A stretch of DNA of 64,000 bases from Salinibacillus aidingensis (GTDB taxonomy: Bacteria > Bacillota > Bacilli > Bacillales > Alkalibacillaceae), in NCBI RefSeq assembly GCF_039522525.1, contig NZ_BAAADO010000006.1:124001-188000 (forward strand), written 5' to 3'. Below, in pieces: positions 1 through 9,299 of this stretch (positions are counted from its first letter, which is position 1; every line of letters begins with the position of its first letter). The notes beneath the pieces are model-generated. The model saw nothing but the letters and a program-made list of their open reading frames with translations, was not told where the DNA came from and did no database searches. The position numbers and the translations under genes are program-made.

Positions 1-1
1 C

Positions 2-400
2 ATCCCGCTGCTGATCCTGGCTTACTTTTTTGCTAATCGCTTTACCATTGCCGGGATGGGAGAGGAATTCGCAAAAAACTTAGGCCTGAATTATCGTCAG
101 GTCGTAAATATTGGCTTAGCCATAGTTGCGATGGTGAGCGCTGTTGTTGTTTTAACCGTAGGAATGATTCCTTTCCTGGGTCTGGTCATCCCGAATATCG
201 TTACCATTTATCGAGGAGATCATTTAAAAAACAATCTGCCGCACACAGCGATGCTTGGGGCCATATTTGTCCTTGCATGTGACATTTTAAGCAGAGTCAT
301 TATTTATCCTTATGAAATCGCTATAGGACTTACAGTAGGTGTTGTTGGAAGTGCAATATTTGTTTATTTACTAGTTAGGAGAAAGGCATATGGGCTATAA
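2..400 (+). CDS. yclN: Siderophore ABC transporter permease (FecCD family), 5' partial
   Basis: The reading frame is open from base 2, so the gene starts before the window; 132 C-terminal residues are visible. The hydrophobic segments and the conserved FecCD stretch G-M-I-P-F-L-G-L-V-I-P-N-I-V near the C-terminus mark a permease subunit of an Fe(III)-siderophore importer. Its last codons overlap the next permease gene by 11 bases, so the two are translationally coupled. The order permease-permease-ATPase-lipoprotein matches B. subtilis yclNOPQ (petrobactin uptake), so this is the first permease. Family call is strong; the exact siderophore is inferred from gene order only. Confidence 0.85.
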   Translation: MPLLILAYFFANRFTIAGMGEEFAKNLGLNYRQVVNIGLAIVAMVSAVVVLTVGMIPFLGLVIPNIVTIYRGDHLKNNLPHTAMLGAIFVLACDILSRVIIYPYEIAIGLTVGVVGSAIFVYLLVRRKAYGL

Positions 401-1340
401 GACAAAGATCTCCGTTTTAACTGGACTAAGCGCAATTCTTATTCTCGTATTCTTATTTACCGATATTTCCGGGAATTGGAGCTATATATTATCCAGAAGA
501 ATCACAAAACTCGCAGCTATAATCCTGACAGGAGCTGCGATTGCATTTTCAACCGTTGTCTTTCAAACGATTACAAATAATCGAATTCTGACTCCCAGTA
601 TCCTTGGCTTAGATTCATTATATATGCTCATTCAGACCTTTTTGATTTTTGCATTTGGTTCTATGAAGTTGACCATGCTCAATCAAAATATGAATTTCCT
701 GCTTTCTGTCGGACTTATGATTGCTTTTGCGGGCCTGTTATATAAACTCCTGTTTAAAGGCGAGCAGCAGAACATTTACTTTCTTCTATTAATCGGGCTA
801 GTGATTGGTACATTATTTGAAAGTCTATCAACCTTTATGCAGGTTTTATTAGATCCTAACGAGTTTATGGTCGTTCAGGATCGGATGTTTGCAAGCTTTA
901 ACAATGTCAATGATGAGCTTTTAATCATATCCAGTATTGGTCTGGCAGCGATAACCTTATACGCACTGAAATTTCTTAAGTACCTGGATGTTCTCTCGTT
1001 AGGTAGGGACCAGGCTGTTAATTTAGGCGTCAACTACGACTATGTAATCAAGCGTCTGCTGATTATTATTGCGGTGATGGTTTCTGTTTCCACAGCCCTT
1101 GTTGGCCCCATTACATTTTTAGGATTGCTGGTTGCCAATGTGGCCCATGAGTTTATGAGAACCTATCGTCACCATTACTTAATTCTGGGTGCTGTTTTAA
1201 TCAGTTTCGTCGCGTTAATTGGTGGCCAGCTGCTGGTGGAAAGAGTTTTCACCTTCTCCACAACATTAAGTGTGATTGTCAACTTTGTCGGCGGTGTGTA
1301 TTTCATCTATCTTTTGTTAAAGGAGAGTAAAAAATGGTAG
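390..1340 (+). CDS. yclO: Siderophore ABC transporter permease (FecCD family)
   Basis: A 316-residue polytopic membrane protein with about eight or nine hydrophobic segments, which forms the transmembrane channel with the preceding permease. The FecCD signature V-G-P-I-T-F-L-G-L-L-V-A-N-V-A-H-E lies around residues 231-247. The ATG at 390 has AGGAGAAAGG just upstream and overlaps the end of the first permease; its own end overlaps the ATPase gene by 7 bases. Such tight overlaps indicate one operon with balanced subunit synthesis. Likely role: passing a ferric siderophore (petrobactin type by synteny) across the membrane. Confidence 0.88.
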   Translation: MGYKTKISVLTGLSAILILVFLFTDISGNWSYILSRRITKLAAIILTGAAIAFSTVVFQTITNNRILTPSILGLDSLYMLIQTFLIFAFGSMKLTMLNQNMNFLLSVGLMIAFAGLLYKLLFKGEQQNIYFLLLIGLVIGTLFESLSTFMQVLLDPNEFMVVQDRMFASFNNVNDELLIISSIGLAAITLYALKFLKYLDVLSLGRDQAVNLGVNYDYVIKRLLIIIAVMVSVSTALVGPITFLGLLVANVAHEFMRTYRHHYLILGAVLISFVALIGGQLLVERVFTFSTTLSVIVNFVGGVYFIYLLLKESKKW

Positions 1341-2092
1341 AGTTAAAAAATCTTTTAAAAGAGTATGGAGATAAGCCAGTTGTAGAAGATGTATCATTAA
1401 ACATTCAAAAGGGAAAAATCACTTCTTTTATCGGACCGAATGGGGCTGGTAAAAGTACCCTTGTATCCATGATTGCTCGTCTAATTGCAAGGGATGAAGG
1501 TGAGGTCTATATCGATGGAATGGAAATCAGCCGCTGTAAAAGCAATGATCTTGCTAAAAAAATCGCCATTTTAAAGCAATCTAATTTTATTAATATTCGC
1601 TTACGTGTGAAGGAACTGGTTTCATTTGGGCGCTTTCCTTACTCAAAAGGGCGTTTAACAAAAGAGGACTGGAAATTTGTAGATGATGCCATTGCCTATA
1701 TGGGTCTTGAGGATATGCAGGATAAATATCTGCATGAATTAAGTGGAGGTCAGAAGCAGCGTGCATACATAGCGATGGTGCTGGCCCAGGATACAGAGTA
1801 TATCATTTTAGATGAGCCGCTTAACAACCTGGATATGAAGCACTCGGTTCAGATTATGAAAACACTCAGGAAGCTTGTTAATGACATGGGAAAGACCATT
1901 GTCATTGTTATACACGATATTAATTTTGCTTCCTGTTATTCCGATTACATTGTCGCATTAAAGGATGGGAAACTGGTGAAGGAAGGAACCACAGATGAAA
2001 TCATTGAGCCATCTGTTTTAAAAGAAGTATACGGAATGGACTTTAATATCGAAAACATCGACGGCAATAAAATATGTGTGTATTTTTCATAG
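1334..2092 (+). CDS. yclP: Siderophore ABC transporter ATP-binding protein
   Basis: A 252-residue ABC ATPase that powers the importer. Walker A G-P-N-G-A-G-K-S-T is at residues 34-42, the signature L-S-G-G-Q at 136-140, Walker B I-I-L-D-E-P just after residue 154, and the switch histidine in V-I-H-D-I. It is very close to B. subtilis YclP as I remember it, including the L-V-S-F-G-R-F-P-Y-S segment typical of iron-siderophore ATPases. The ATG overlaps the upstream permease gene by 7 bases. It ends 24 bases before the lipoprotein start. No Fur box was located because the promoter is outside the window. Confidence 0.9.
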   Translation: MVELKNLLKEYGDKPVVEDVSLNIQKGKITSFIGPNGAGKSTLVSMIARLIARDEGEVYIDGMEISRCKSNDLAKKIAILKQSNFINIRLRVKELVSFGRFPYSKGRLTKEDWKFVDDAIAYMGLEDMQDKYLHELSGGQKQRAYIAMVLAQDTEYIILDEPLNNLDMKHSVQIMKTLRKLVNDMGKTIVIVIHDINFASCYSDYIVALKDGKLVKEGTTDEIIEPSVLKEVYGMDFNIENIDGNKICVYFS

Positions 2093-2116
2093 AGTGATTC
2101 AGTGAGGAGGAGTCAT

Positions 2117-3055
2117 ATGAATATCAAAAAGATGGGAATTGCAGGGGTTGTCTTCATTTCCTTATTGGTACTTGGCGCATGTGGTGGAGGAAATTCTGAT
2201 TCATCACAGACTTCAGGAGGAGAAACGATCACGATTGAACACCAGCTAGGTAAGACTGATGTACCGAAGAATCCGGAAAAGGTTGTCGTGTTTGACTATG
2301 GTATTCTGGATTCCCTTGATAAGATGGGGGTTGAAGTAGCAGGCGTACCGAAAGCGAGTCTTCCGCCTTATCTATCCAAGTTTGAATCGGATGAATATGA
2401 GAACATAGGAAGTTTAAAAGAACCGGACTTTGAAAAAATTGCCGAAATCAATCCTGATCTGATTATTATTTCAGGAAGACAGCAGGATTTATATGAGGAG
2501 CTGAACGATATTTCCTCTACAATTTTCCTTGGGGTGGATACGACCAGATATATGGCATCCTTTAAAGAAAATATGAAAACCCTGGGGAAAATCTATGAGC
2601 AGGAAAACTTCATTAAGGAAGAACTGGCGAAAGTAGAAGATTCCATAAAGGACATTCAGGATAAAGCAGAACAGGTGGAAAATTCACTTGTCGTTCTGTC
2701 CAATGAAGGAAGTCTTAGTGCTTATGGACCTGAATCACGTTTTGGTTTGATTCATGACGTATTTGGTCTTCCGGCCGTAGCCAAAGACTTGAAGGTATCC
2801 ACACATGGTCAGAGCATCAGCTTTGAATTTTTAGTGGAAAAAGATCCTCAGCATTTATACGTCATTGACCGAACCGCAGCCATTGGCGGGGATGTTTTGG
2901 CAGAAGAAGCTTTGGATAACAAGCTTGTAAGAAAGACACGTGCCTATCAGAATGACCATATTACTTATTTAGATCCAAATTACTGGTATTTATCCGGTGG
3001 CGGTCTGGTTTCCGTTTCCGAGATGATCAGTGAAATTGAAAGCAGTTTGGAGTAA
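2117..3055 (+). CDS. yclQ: Siderophore-binding lipoprotein
   Basis: A 312-residue substrate-binding lipoprotein. Residues 1-22 are a lipoprotein signal peptide with lipobox L-G-A-C and a glycine-rich linker; the rest is a class III periplasmic-binding fold (P-E-K-V-V-V-F-D-Y-G-I-L-D-S-L and the helical I-N-P-D-L-I-I-I-S-G stretch). It captures the ferric siderophore outside the membrane. I chose the ATG at 2117 because GAGGAGG lies 6-7 bases upstream; the in-frame GTG at 2102 would put the Shine-Dalgarno inside the gene. It closes the yclNOPQ-type operon and is followed by a terminator. Confidence 0.9.
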   Translation: MNIKKMGIAGVVFISLLVLGACGGGNSDSSQTSGGETITIEHQLGKTDVPKNPEKVVVFDYGILDSLDKMGVEVAGVPKASLPPYLSKFESDEYENIGSLKEPDFEKIAEINPDLIIISGRQQDLYEELNDISSTIFLGVDTTRYMASFKENMKTLGKIYEQENFIKEELAKVEDSIKDIQDKAEQVENSLVVLSNEGSLSAYGPESRFGLIHDVFGLPAVAKDLKVSTHGQSISFEFLVEKDPQHLYVIDRTAAIGGDVLAEEALDNKLVRKTRAYQNDHITYLDPNYWYLSGGGLVSVSEMISEIESSLE

Positions 3056-3068
3056 ATAAAAGAATAAC

Positions 3069-3116
3069 GGGCTGTTTGGCGTAAATGGTTATTTTCAGGC
3101 TGAACAGCCCTTTTTG
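3069..3116 (+). terminator. Rho-independent terminator of the siderophore operon
   Basis: An 8-bp perfect stem (GGGCTGTT at 3069 pairing with AACAGCCC at 3103) followed by TTTTT, 13 bases after the binding-protein stop codon. Confidence 0.85.
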
Positions 3117-3275
3117 TATAATGATATGTAATTGTAAAACATTTGTAAATAATCCCTTGCTATACCGCGAAATTGCCCATTACTTCCTTATTCTGCTTTT
3201 GATCTTACTTGAATTATGAAACCAAACATGATTCAATAGGATTTGCATTCTAAAAAGAGGAGTGAACATTCATTT

Positions 3276-3959
3276 ATGAAAAAGCTTTTATTAAGTTTGG
3301 CTGTTATTCTGGTCCTCACCCTTGCAGCATGTTCAGGTGATGAAAATGGGGACAAGAAGGAAGAAAGCCAAAATTCCAATGATCAAGAAGTAACGAAACA
3401 AGTTGATGATGATAAAACAGTAGCAAAAGTTAATGGTGAAGAATTGAAGGGTGAAGAATTCAATTTAATTTATCAGCAATTTTCCTCCAGACTTCAGGGA
3501 CAGGATGTTTCTGAAGAACAATTGGAGAAGAGAGCATTAGATCAATTTGTTGGACAAGAACTAGTGTTACAAGCGGCAGAAAAAAATGGCCTTGAAGCAA
3601 CGGAAAAAGAAATTAATGAAATGTTAAATCAGCAATATAAATCTCAGTATGATAGTGATGAGGCCTTCCAAAAAGATTTAGAGAAGAATAATTTAACAGA
3701 AGAAGATATAAAAAGTAATATTGCGGATCAGTTAGCATTCAGTAAATATGTTGAAGAAAATACAGAGGTAAGTGAACCAACAGAAGAAGAAATTCAGAAA
3801 GCATTTGAACAGATAAAAAAATCATCGGAAGAAGACGTTAAACTTAAAGATGTAAAGCAAATGATTGTTTCTACAATTAAACAGCAAAAACAGCAGGAAG
3901 AAGTCCAAAAACTGTTTGATCAGCTAAGAGAAGATAATGAGGTTGAAATCCTGCTTTAA
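3276..3959 (+). CDS. SurA_N-domain lipoprotein (foldase-like, no PPIase domain)
   Basis: A 227-residue lipoprotein with signal peptide and lipobox L-A-A-C near residue 18, then an acidic linker and a helical SurA/PrsA N-terminal-type domain starting at V-A-K-V-N-G-E-E-L. Unlike PrsA (about 290 residues) it has no rotamase domain, so it is more likely a chaperone or holdase outside the membrane than an isomerase. Start: the ATG at 3276 has AAGAGGAG upstream at good spacing; the TTG further up would place charged residues ahead of the signal. Monocistronic, with its own terminator downstream. Substrate unknown. Confidence 0.75.
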   Translation: MKKLLLSLAVILVLTLAACSGDENGDKKEESQNSNDQEVTKQVDDDKTVAKVNGEELKGEEFNLIYQQFSSRLQGQDVSEEQLEKRALDQFVGQELVLQAAEKNGLEATEKEINEMLNQQYKSQYDSDEAFQKDLEKNNLTEEDIKSNIADQLAFSKYVEENTEVSEPTEEEIQKAFEQIKKSSEEDVKLKDVKQMIVSTIKQQKQQEEVQKLFDQLREDNEVEILL

Positions 3960-3993
3960 AACGGATATGAAAATGAAATAACACGGTGTTAAA

Positions 3994-4035
3994 AAGGCAT
4001 ACCTATCCACAAAGTGGCTAGGTATGCTTTTGTTT
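3994..4035 (+). terminator. Rho-independent terminator
   Basis: GCATACCTA pairs with TAGGTATGC across a short loop and is followed by a T-rich tract. It lies 35 bases after the SurA_N lipoprotein gene. Confidence 0.8.
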
Positions 4036-4253
4036 TTGAAATATTATATATAACCAGAATATAGGACTAACCTTTATCCAAATGGGCCTTTTTCTCATTT
4101 TTCCTGTTATACGTTTTGACGCATGTAAATCGGGGAAGGTATCTGCACGTAATAAACCCGTAAATGAAGTGTAATGTGATGTATCCCCATCCTGGCGATC
4201 AGGGATCCGAATACTGTAACGGATCATGATTTTGCTAAAAAGAGGTGAGCGTG

Positions 4254-5237
4254 ATGAGGTCTGAAACAAAACGGGATCCTTATTTCGATAATGCGAGATT
4301 TATTCTTATTTTTCTTGTGGTGATTGGCCATATGATTAGTCCTTATCGCGATCATTCGCAGCTACTGGATACGGCGTATAAATTTATCTATACCTTTCAC
4401 ATGCCGGGATTTATCTTAATTGCCGGATATTTTGCCAAGAACGTATTCCGGAAAGGGTACACTCAAAAGCTGATGAAAAAGCTACTGCTCCCTTATTTTA
4501 TTTTCCAGACGATTTTTTCCGGATTTTTTCTTGTTGTAGAGGGGAATCAGGGGTTTACCTTATTCGATCCTGAATGGACTTTATGGTTTTTACTAAGTAT
4601 GCTTGGTTGGCATTTATTGTTAATTGTCTTTGCCAGAATCCCCTATTCCCTTACACTGGCACTCATAATTGGTCTTGTTATTGGGATGGTACCAATGATT
4701 GGAACGTACTTGAGTTTATCCAGAACCTTTGTGTTTTTCCCGGTCTTTCTTTTAGGCTACAAGCTGAAAAAAGAGCATTTTGAAATCTTAAGAAATCCAA
4801 TTTATCAAAAAGCAGCTATTGTATTTTTAATCGGGCTATTCATCTCCTATCATACTATATTGAGTGATTTAACTACGGACTGGCTGCTGGCATCTTCCTC
4901 TTATGCAGATATTGGTGTTGAGGAAACGTATGGTATATGGATGCGTTTATTTATTTATGGAGCTGTCTTCCTGGCGACCTTTAGTGTGCTTTCACTGATT
5001 CCGAACCGAAGTTTTCCATTTACCCATCTAGGGGGGAGAACCCTTTACATTTATTTGCTGCATGGATTAGTGGTGAAAACGCTGGATTTAACGCCAATAT
5101 TTGAAACAATCACGGAGTCGGGCCAGCTGTGGCTATTTCTTGTGCTATCTATTGCAGTGACGCTTCTATTAGGTTCGCGGCCTGTAACGAAATCGGTAAA
5201 GCCTTTAATAGAGCCGTATAAGGTCTTCAGTAGTTAA
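4254..5237 (+). CDS. Acyltransferase-3 family membrane protein (fucose-4-O-acetylase-like)
   Basis: A 327-residue integral membrane protein with roughly ten hydrophobic segments. The N-terminal R-D-P-Y-F-D-N-A-R motif followed by V-I-G-H-M is the acyltransferase-3 signature, whose histidine is thought to be catalytic; F-H-M-P-G-F and the later L-H-G-L motif also fit. Such proteins move acyl groups to sugars or glycopolymers at the membrane. Start ATG 4254 is preceded by AGAGGTGA; an in-frame GTG at 4245 overlaps that site. No glycan genes adjoin it, so the acceptor is unknown. Confidence 0.8.
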   Translation: MRSETKRDPYFDNARFILIFLVVIGHMISPYRDHSQLLDTAYKFIYTFHMPGFILIAGYFAKNVFRKGYTQKLMKKLLLPYFIFQTIFSGFFLVVEGNQGFTLFDPEWTLWFLLSMLGWHLLLIVFARIPYSLTLALIIGLVIGMVPMIGTYLSLSRTFVFFPVFLLGYKLKKEHFEILRNPIYQKAAIVFLIGLFISYHTILSDLTTDWLLASSSYADIGVEETYGIWMRLFIYGAVFLATFSVLSLIPNRSFPFTHLGGRTLYIYLLHGLVVKTLDLTPIFETITESGQLWLFLVLSIAVTLLLGSRPVTKSVKPLIEPYKVFSS

Positions 5238-5535
5238 GCGAGGCTTTGACAAAGTGTATTCGCTAAAGGTAAATTCGAATTATGATAGGAGTAGGAACCG
5301 CCGCTACGGAAAGATACTTCGCTTTCCGTGGGCGGCTGGTGAGCCTCCTCGTGCTATCGCACTGCGGGGTCTCACCTAGGCCTTCCTCCCACGACGAACA
5401 GGACGTTCTAGTGTCGGCGTTGGCACAGGACGTGCCGCTTTTAGCCGACCAGGAGTCTACGTATCTGTCCTCCGCTAAGGTAGCCTATCATCCGGTTTAT
5501 GACTAAGCGAATGAGTTATGTCCCAGTCTCGCTTT
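5238..5535 (+). repeat. Composite GC-rich palindromic interspersed repeat
   Basis: Between two outer imperfect inverted arms (AAGCGAGGCTTTGACA near 5237 and the complement of GTCCCAGTCTCGCTT near 5520) sits a run of nested hairpins: CGGAAAG/CTTTCCG at about 5308-5331, GTGAGCC/GGTCTCAC at 5339-5376, and a GTCGGC/GCCGAC pair at about 5414-5450. I recall similar sequences as common interspersed repeats in halophilic Bacillaceae. Any reading frame across it is very likely spurious. It differs in base composition from the flanks. Not related by eye to families A-C in this window. Confidence 0.7.
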
Positions 5536-5624
5536 GTTTACGTTTAGCTCCTAACTAAGAGGCCTTCTTTTTAAAGGTGGGAGCAGCAGGCAAAAGGAAG
5601 CCATGAAGCCCGGAAGAGCAGGAT

Positions 5625-5666
5625 AAAATTATTAAAGTGTCCTTCATCAGGTTGATGAAGGACACT
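5625..5666 (-). terminator. Probable terminator for the leftward SDR gene
   Basis: A perfect 13-bp stem (AGTGTCCTTCATC / GATGAAGGACACT) with a T-rich tract on the minus strand side. It lies about 150 bases beyond the stop of the SDR gene, with no better candidate between. Confidence 0.5.
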
Positions 5667-5813
5667 CAGGGAAAAAGTGGAGAACGGAATGGCCTTCATA
5701 GAGGGAATTAAGGCCAAAACCCAAGCATAAGGCAAGGAGAGTGTCCGTCACAGGTGCCTGCACCACGCCCAAAATGACATTTCACCCAGATAAGAAGACC
5801 GCCAAGCCCTGTG

Positions 5814-6692
5814 TTATGAACTGACCATAGTGCCTCCATTAACATGAATCACTTGCCCGGATACATAAGCGGAATCGTCTGAGGCTAAGTATACATAAGC
5901 GGGAGCAAGCTCATAAGGCTGTCCGGCCCGGCTGAAGGGAACGTTTTGGCCAAATGTGCTCACATGCTGCTCGGAAAAACTGGCTGGAATGAGAGGGGTC
6001 CAGATAGGTCCGGGAGCAACTGCATTCACATGGATTCCCTGTTTGGCTAAGTTTTGAGACAGGGCTCTTGTAAAACCAACAATGGCTCCTTTTGTTGCTG
6101 AGTAATCAATCAGCTGGTCATTTCCCTCATAAGCGACAACGGAGGTAGTATTAATAATTTTTGCTCCTGTCTGCAACGATGGAAGAGCAGCCTTGGTTAA
6201 GTAAAAGTATGGATAAATATTCGTTTTAAAAGTTAAATCCCATTGTTCAGAGGTAATATCAAGAAAATTTTGCTGAGGAAATTGGACCGCATGATTATTG
6301 ACCAGGATATCAATTTGGCCAAAGTGATTCATCGTCTGACTGATTACATGTTGACAGTGGGATTCATCCTTCAGATCCCCTGGTATCGGCAGACATTCTT
6401 TCCCAAGCTCTTCTATTCGGCGTTTTGTACGCTCAATATCCTCCTTTTCATAATCAGAAAAATACGGAATCACCAATTGAGCCCCTTCCTTGGCAAAGGC
6501 AATAGCGGCAGCAGCCCCAATTCCGCTGTCCCCGCCGGTAATAATGGCAACTTTGTTTTTTAGTTTATCAGCACCCTTATATGCTACATCCTCAACTAAA
6601 GGACGCGGATTCATTAACGATTCTATTCCGGGCTGCTGAGGCTGGTGCTGAGGAGGAAATGCTTTTGGCTGATTTTGTGAGGATTGATTCAA
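5814..6692 (-). CDS. SDR-family NAD(P)-dependent oxidoreductase, YdaD/YhxC type
   Basis: A 292-residue short-chain dehydrogenase. The proline/glutamine-rich N-terminal extension (about 40 residues ending near M-N-P-R-P) is typical of the YdaD/YhdF/YhxC subgroup, which includes B. subtilis general stress protein 39. The cofactor motif T-G-G-D-S-G-I-G is at residues 52-59, N-N-H-A in the middle and the catalytic Y-S-A-T-K near residue 200. Start is a TTG with AAAGGATG upstream. Substrate unknown; a stress-related aldehyde or sugar reductase role is inferred. Monocistronic and divergent from the next gene. Confidence 0.85.
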   Translation of the reverse strand: MNQSSQNQPKAFPPQHQPQQPGIESLMNPRPLVEDVAYKGADKLKNKVAIITGGDSGIGAAAAIAFAKEGAQLVIPYFSDYEKEDIERTKRRIEELGKECLPIPGDLKDESHCQHVISQTMNHFGQIDILVNNHAVQFPQQNFLDITSEQWDLTFKTNIYPYFYLTKAALPSLQTGAKIINTTSVVAYEGNDQLIDYSATKGAIVGFTRALSQNLAKQGIHVNAVAPGPIWTPLIPASFSEQHVSTFGQNVPFSRAGQPYELAPAYVYLASDDSAYVSGQVIHVNGGTMVSS

Positions 6693-6831
6693 ACTGGATC
6701 ATCCTTTCGTTTTCATCGTGAAATTATTTTTAGCTGAATTTCAGGTAATCCTTTAAGTAGTATGTGTAAGGAACAGGAGGTTAAAAGGATTTTTTGTACC
6801 TGATGACTAAAATGTAAGGAAAGGAATTTTA

Positions 6832-7938
6832 ATGGGAGGTCAGGATTTAATCATGAAAAGAGTAGCGCTGTTTCTTTTGATCATAATGCTGGCAGCCTGC
6901 ACAAATGAAAATGAGCAGGCTCCTGACAGGCAAAAGGATAAACAGGAGGCAAAGGAGACGATTCAGTCCGAAAACCCCAAAGTGATTGCTGAAAACCTGG
7001 ACATCCCCTGGAATATCACAAAGGTTGAGGATACATTTTATTTAAGCCAGCGTGGGGGTTCTATTCAACAAGTGGATGGGAAGACAGGAAGGACAGTCTT
7101 ACAAAATATCAACGTTACAAAAGACATTGTTCATGCCGGAGAAGGAGGATTCCTGGGTTTTATTTTAGCGCCGGATTTTGAATCCACAAACGAAGCCCTG
7201 GCTTATCATACATACGAGCAGGAGGGAAGTCTTTATAATCGTGTCATCCGCATACAATTGCAGGAGGATACCTGGGTGGAAACTGGCATTTTACTGGAGG
7301 GGATTCCGGGTGGTCAGATCCATAACGGGGGAAGACTGAAAATAGGACCTGATCAAAAGCTGTATGTAACAACAGGTGATGCCGGAGAGGCTGACCTGGC
7401 ACAGGATTTACATTCATTGGGCGGAAAAATTTTGCGAATGGAATTAGATGGAAGTATACCGAGTGACAATCCATTTTCAAATTCCTATGTGTATTCCTAT
7501 GGTCATAGAAATCCTCAGGGACTGGCGTGGGATAAGGATGGTCAGCTATACAGTACCGAGCATGGACAGACCGCTCATGATGAAATCAATAGGATAGAAC
7601 CCGGAAATAACTACGGTTGGCCAGTGATTCAGGGGAGTGAAGAAAAAGCGGGAATGATCCCCCCTTTTTATCATACGGGTAATACAACCTGGGCTCCATC
7701 GGGGATTGATAGCAGGGAAGGAAAACTGTATATTGCAGCATTAAGAGGTACAAAAATTATAGAATTTGATATAGACACAAAGGAACAAACGGTCATTTAT
7801 GATCAAAGAGACAGAGTGCGGGATATTTTTATTCAAAATGATTCCTTGTATGCCATAACGAATAACCGTGACGGACGGGGTACTCCTAAAGAAGGGGACG
7901 ATAGGCTGATTAAAATAAATTTGGAAACAGAAGGCTGA
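6832..7938 (+). CDS. PQQ-type glucose/sorbosone dehydrogenase-like lipoprotein
   Basis: A 368-residue secreted lipoprotein (lipobox L-A-A-C about 25 residues in) with a six-bladed beta-propeller of the glucose/sorbosone dehydrogenase family: G-E-G-G-F-L-G, H-N-G-G-R-L, Y-V-T-T-G-D-A-G, G-H-R-N-P-Q-G-L and N-N-Y-G-W-P are all present. Homologues bind PQQ and oxidise sugars in the cell envelope, but Bacillaceae seldom make PQQ, so the physiological reaction is uncertain. Two starts are possible: ATG 6832 (AAGGAAAGGA upstream) and ATG 6853 (GGGAGG, longer spacing, more ordinary signal peptide). Confidence 0.82.
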   Translation: MGGQDLIMKRVALFLLIIMLAACTNENEQAPDRQKDKQEAKETIQSENPKVIAENLDIPWNITKVEDTFYLSQRGGSIQQVDGKTGRTVLQNINVTKDIVHAGEGGFLGFILAPDFESTNEALAYHTYEQEGSLYNRVIRIQLQEDTWVETGILLEGIPGGQIHNGGRLKIGPDQKLYVTTGDAGEADLAQDLHSLGGKILRMELDGSIPSDNPFSNSYVYSYGHRNPQGLAWDKDGQLYSTEHGQTAHDEINRIEPGNNYGWPVIQGSEEKAGMIPPFYHTGNTTWAPSGIDSREGKLYIAALRGTKIIEFDIDTKEQTVIYDQRDRVRDIFIQNDSLYAITNNRDGRGTPKEGDDRLIKINLETEG

Positions 7939-8058
7939 AATACTGAAGATATCAGAAAAGTTGTGCCATTTTTTTAAATCATTTAGAATAGATAGCATAA
8001 ACCCTATCAAACAAATCGGAATAATATGAACAGAATGAACTTTTGAGGAGGAATTCAA

Positions 8059-9213
8059 TTGTCAGACTTATTTTCCCCTTTTATAAAAACAGACCAGCAT
8101 AAAGAACTGTATCAACTGGTAAAAGAATTATCCGGTCGTGTAAAGAAGAGAGCAAAGGAAACCGATCAGCAGGCTGCCTTTTCAGAAGATAACCTGCGTG
8201 ATTTAAAAGAGACCGATTATGTCACGCTGACTTTACCAAAAACATACGGGGGCAGGGAGATTTCTATTTATGAATTGCTTCTCGTTCAGGAAAAACTGGC
8301 GGAGGGTGACGGTTCAACTGCTCTTTCCATGGGGTGGCATTTAGGGGTTGTCAAAGAACTGGCAGAGGATGATCTATGGGATGAAAGCGTCTTTGACCGG
8401 TTTGCCAAGGAACTCAGCCAGGAAAAGAAAATCGTAAACCGTATTGCGTCAGAACCAGCGACTGGCAGTCCATCGAGAGGAGGAATCCCGGAAACACGCG
8501 CTGTAAGAGAGGGGGATTCCTATATCATCAATGGACATAAAAACTTTGCAACGATGGCTAGTGTGTTAGATTACTATATTGTGACAGCCTACGTTGAGGA
8601 TAAAGAGGAAATTGGGTCTTTTCTCATTCCAAGTACAGCCTCAGGGATAAAAGTAGAGCGTACCTGGGATACACTTGGTATGCGTGGAACCGCCAGTGAT
8701 GATTTACTATTAGAGGATGTACGAGTCGACCTGGACCACTTAGTTGAAATGAAGCAGCAGTCGAAAAAGCCTAAAGGATGGCTTCTCCATATTCCGGCCT
8801 GCTATTTAGGGATTGCTATTGCTGCCCGTAACGATGCGATCGATTTTGCCAAAAGCTATCAGCCGAACAGTCTAAACACACCGATTTCTGAAGTACCCCA
8901 TATTCAGCAGAAAATTGGAGAAATGGACTTTGAGCTTCTAAGAGCACGGCAATTTATGTATGCTGTTGCAGAAAAATGGGATCAGTATCCTGAGAAACGT
9001 ATGGAGCTGGGAACTGAATTAGCTGCGGTAAAAGTAGCTGCGACAAACGCAGCCAGCAAGGTAGTGGACTTAGCGATGAGGATCGTTGGAGGAAGAGGCC
9101 TGTCCAAGCATTTTGATTTTGAACGCTATTATCGGGATGTCCGGGCCGGCCTGCATAACCCGCCGATGGAAGATGCCGTCATTCAGATGCTGGCCAGAAA
9201 AGCCATTGATTAA
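8059..9213 (+). CDS. ydbM: Acyl-CoA dehydrogenase family protein
   Basis: A 384-residue flavoprotein of the acyl-CoA dehydrogenase fold resembling B. subtilis YdbM. N-terminal helical domain, then the middle beta domain (A-S-E-P-A-T-G-S-P-S region and T-L-G-M-R-G-T-A-S-D), and a C-terminal helical domain with V-G-G-R-G-L-S-K and the R-D-V-R-A-G segment. It would oxidise an acyl-CoA or act as an acyl-CoA-dehydrogenase-like monooxygenase with FAD. Start TTG 8059 is set by GAGGAGG 8 bases upstream. It is not in the fad operon, and no FadR box was found in front of it. Substrate unknown. Confidence 0.82.
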   Translation: MSDLFSPFIKTDQHKELYQLVKELSGRVKKRAKETDQQAAFSEDNLRDLKETDYVTLTLPKTYGGREISIYELLLVQEKLAEGDGSTALSMGWHLGVVKELAEDDLWDESVFDRFAKELSQEKKIVNRIASEPATGSPSRGGIPETRAVREGDSYIINGHKNFATMASVLDYYIVTAYVEDKEEIGSFLIPSTASGIKVERTWDTLGMRGTASDDLLLEDVRVDLDHLVEMKQQSKKPKGWLLHIPACYLGIAIAARNDAIDFAKSYQPNSLNTPISEVPHIQQKIGEMDFELLRARQFMYAVAEKWDQYPEKRMELGTELAAVKVAATNAASKVVDLAMRIVGGRGLSKHFDFERYYRDVRAGLHNPPMEDAVIQMLARKAID

Positions 9214-9251
9214 TCTGAATTAAAGTGATGACCCTCCAAAAATATTAAATA

Positions 9252-9288
9252 CAAAAAGCCCCGTATCACTTTTAATGGGATACGGGGG
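9252..9288 (-). terminator. Terminator of the leftward ABC-2 operon
   Basis: CCCCGTATC pairs with GATACGGGG; on the minus strand the stem is followed by a T run (AAAAA on the plus strand at about 9253). Confidence 0.75.
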
Positions 9289-9299
9289 GGTCTACGTAC

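Noticed and set aside
5282..5506. A 74-codon open frame inside the composite repeat
   Set aside because: It reads through hairpins of an interspersed repeat, has no ribosome site and its product looks random.
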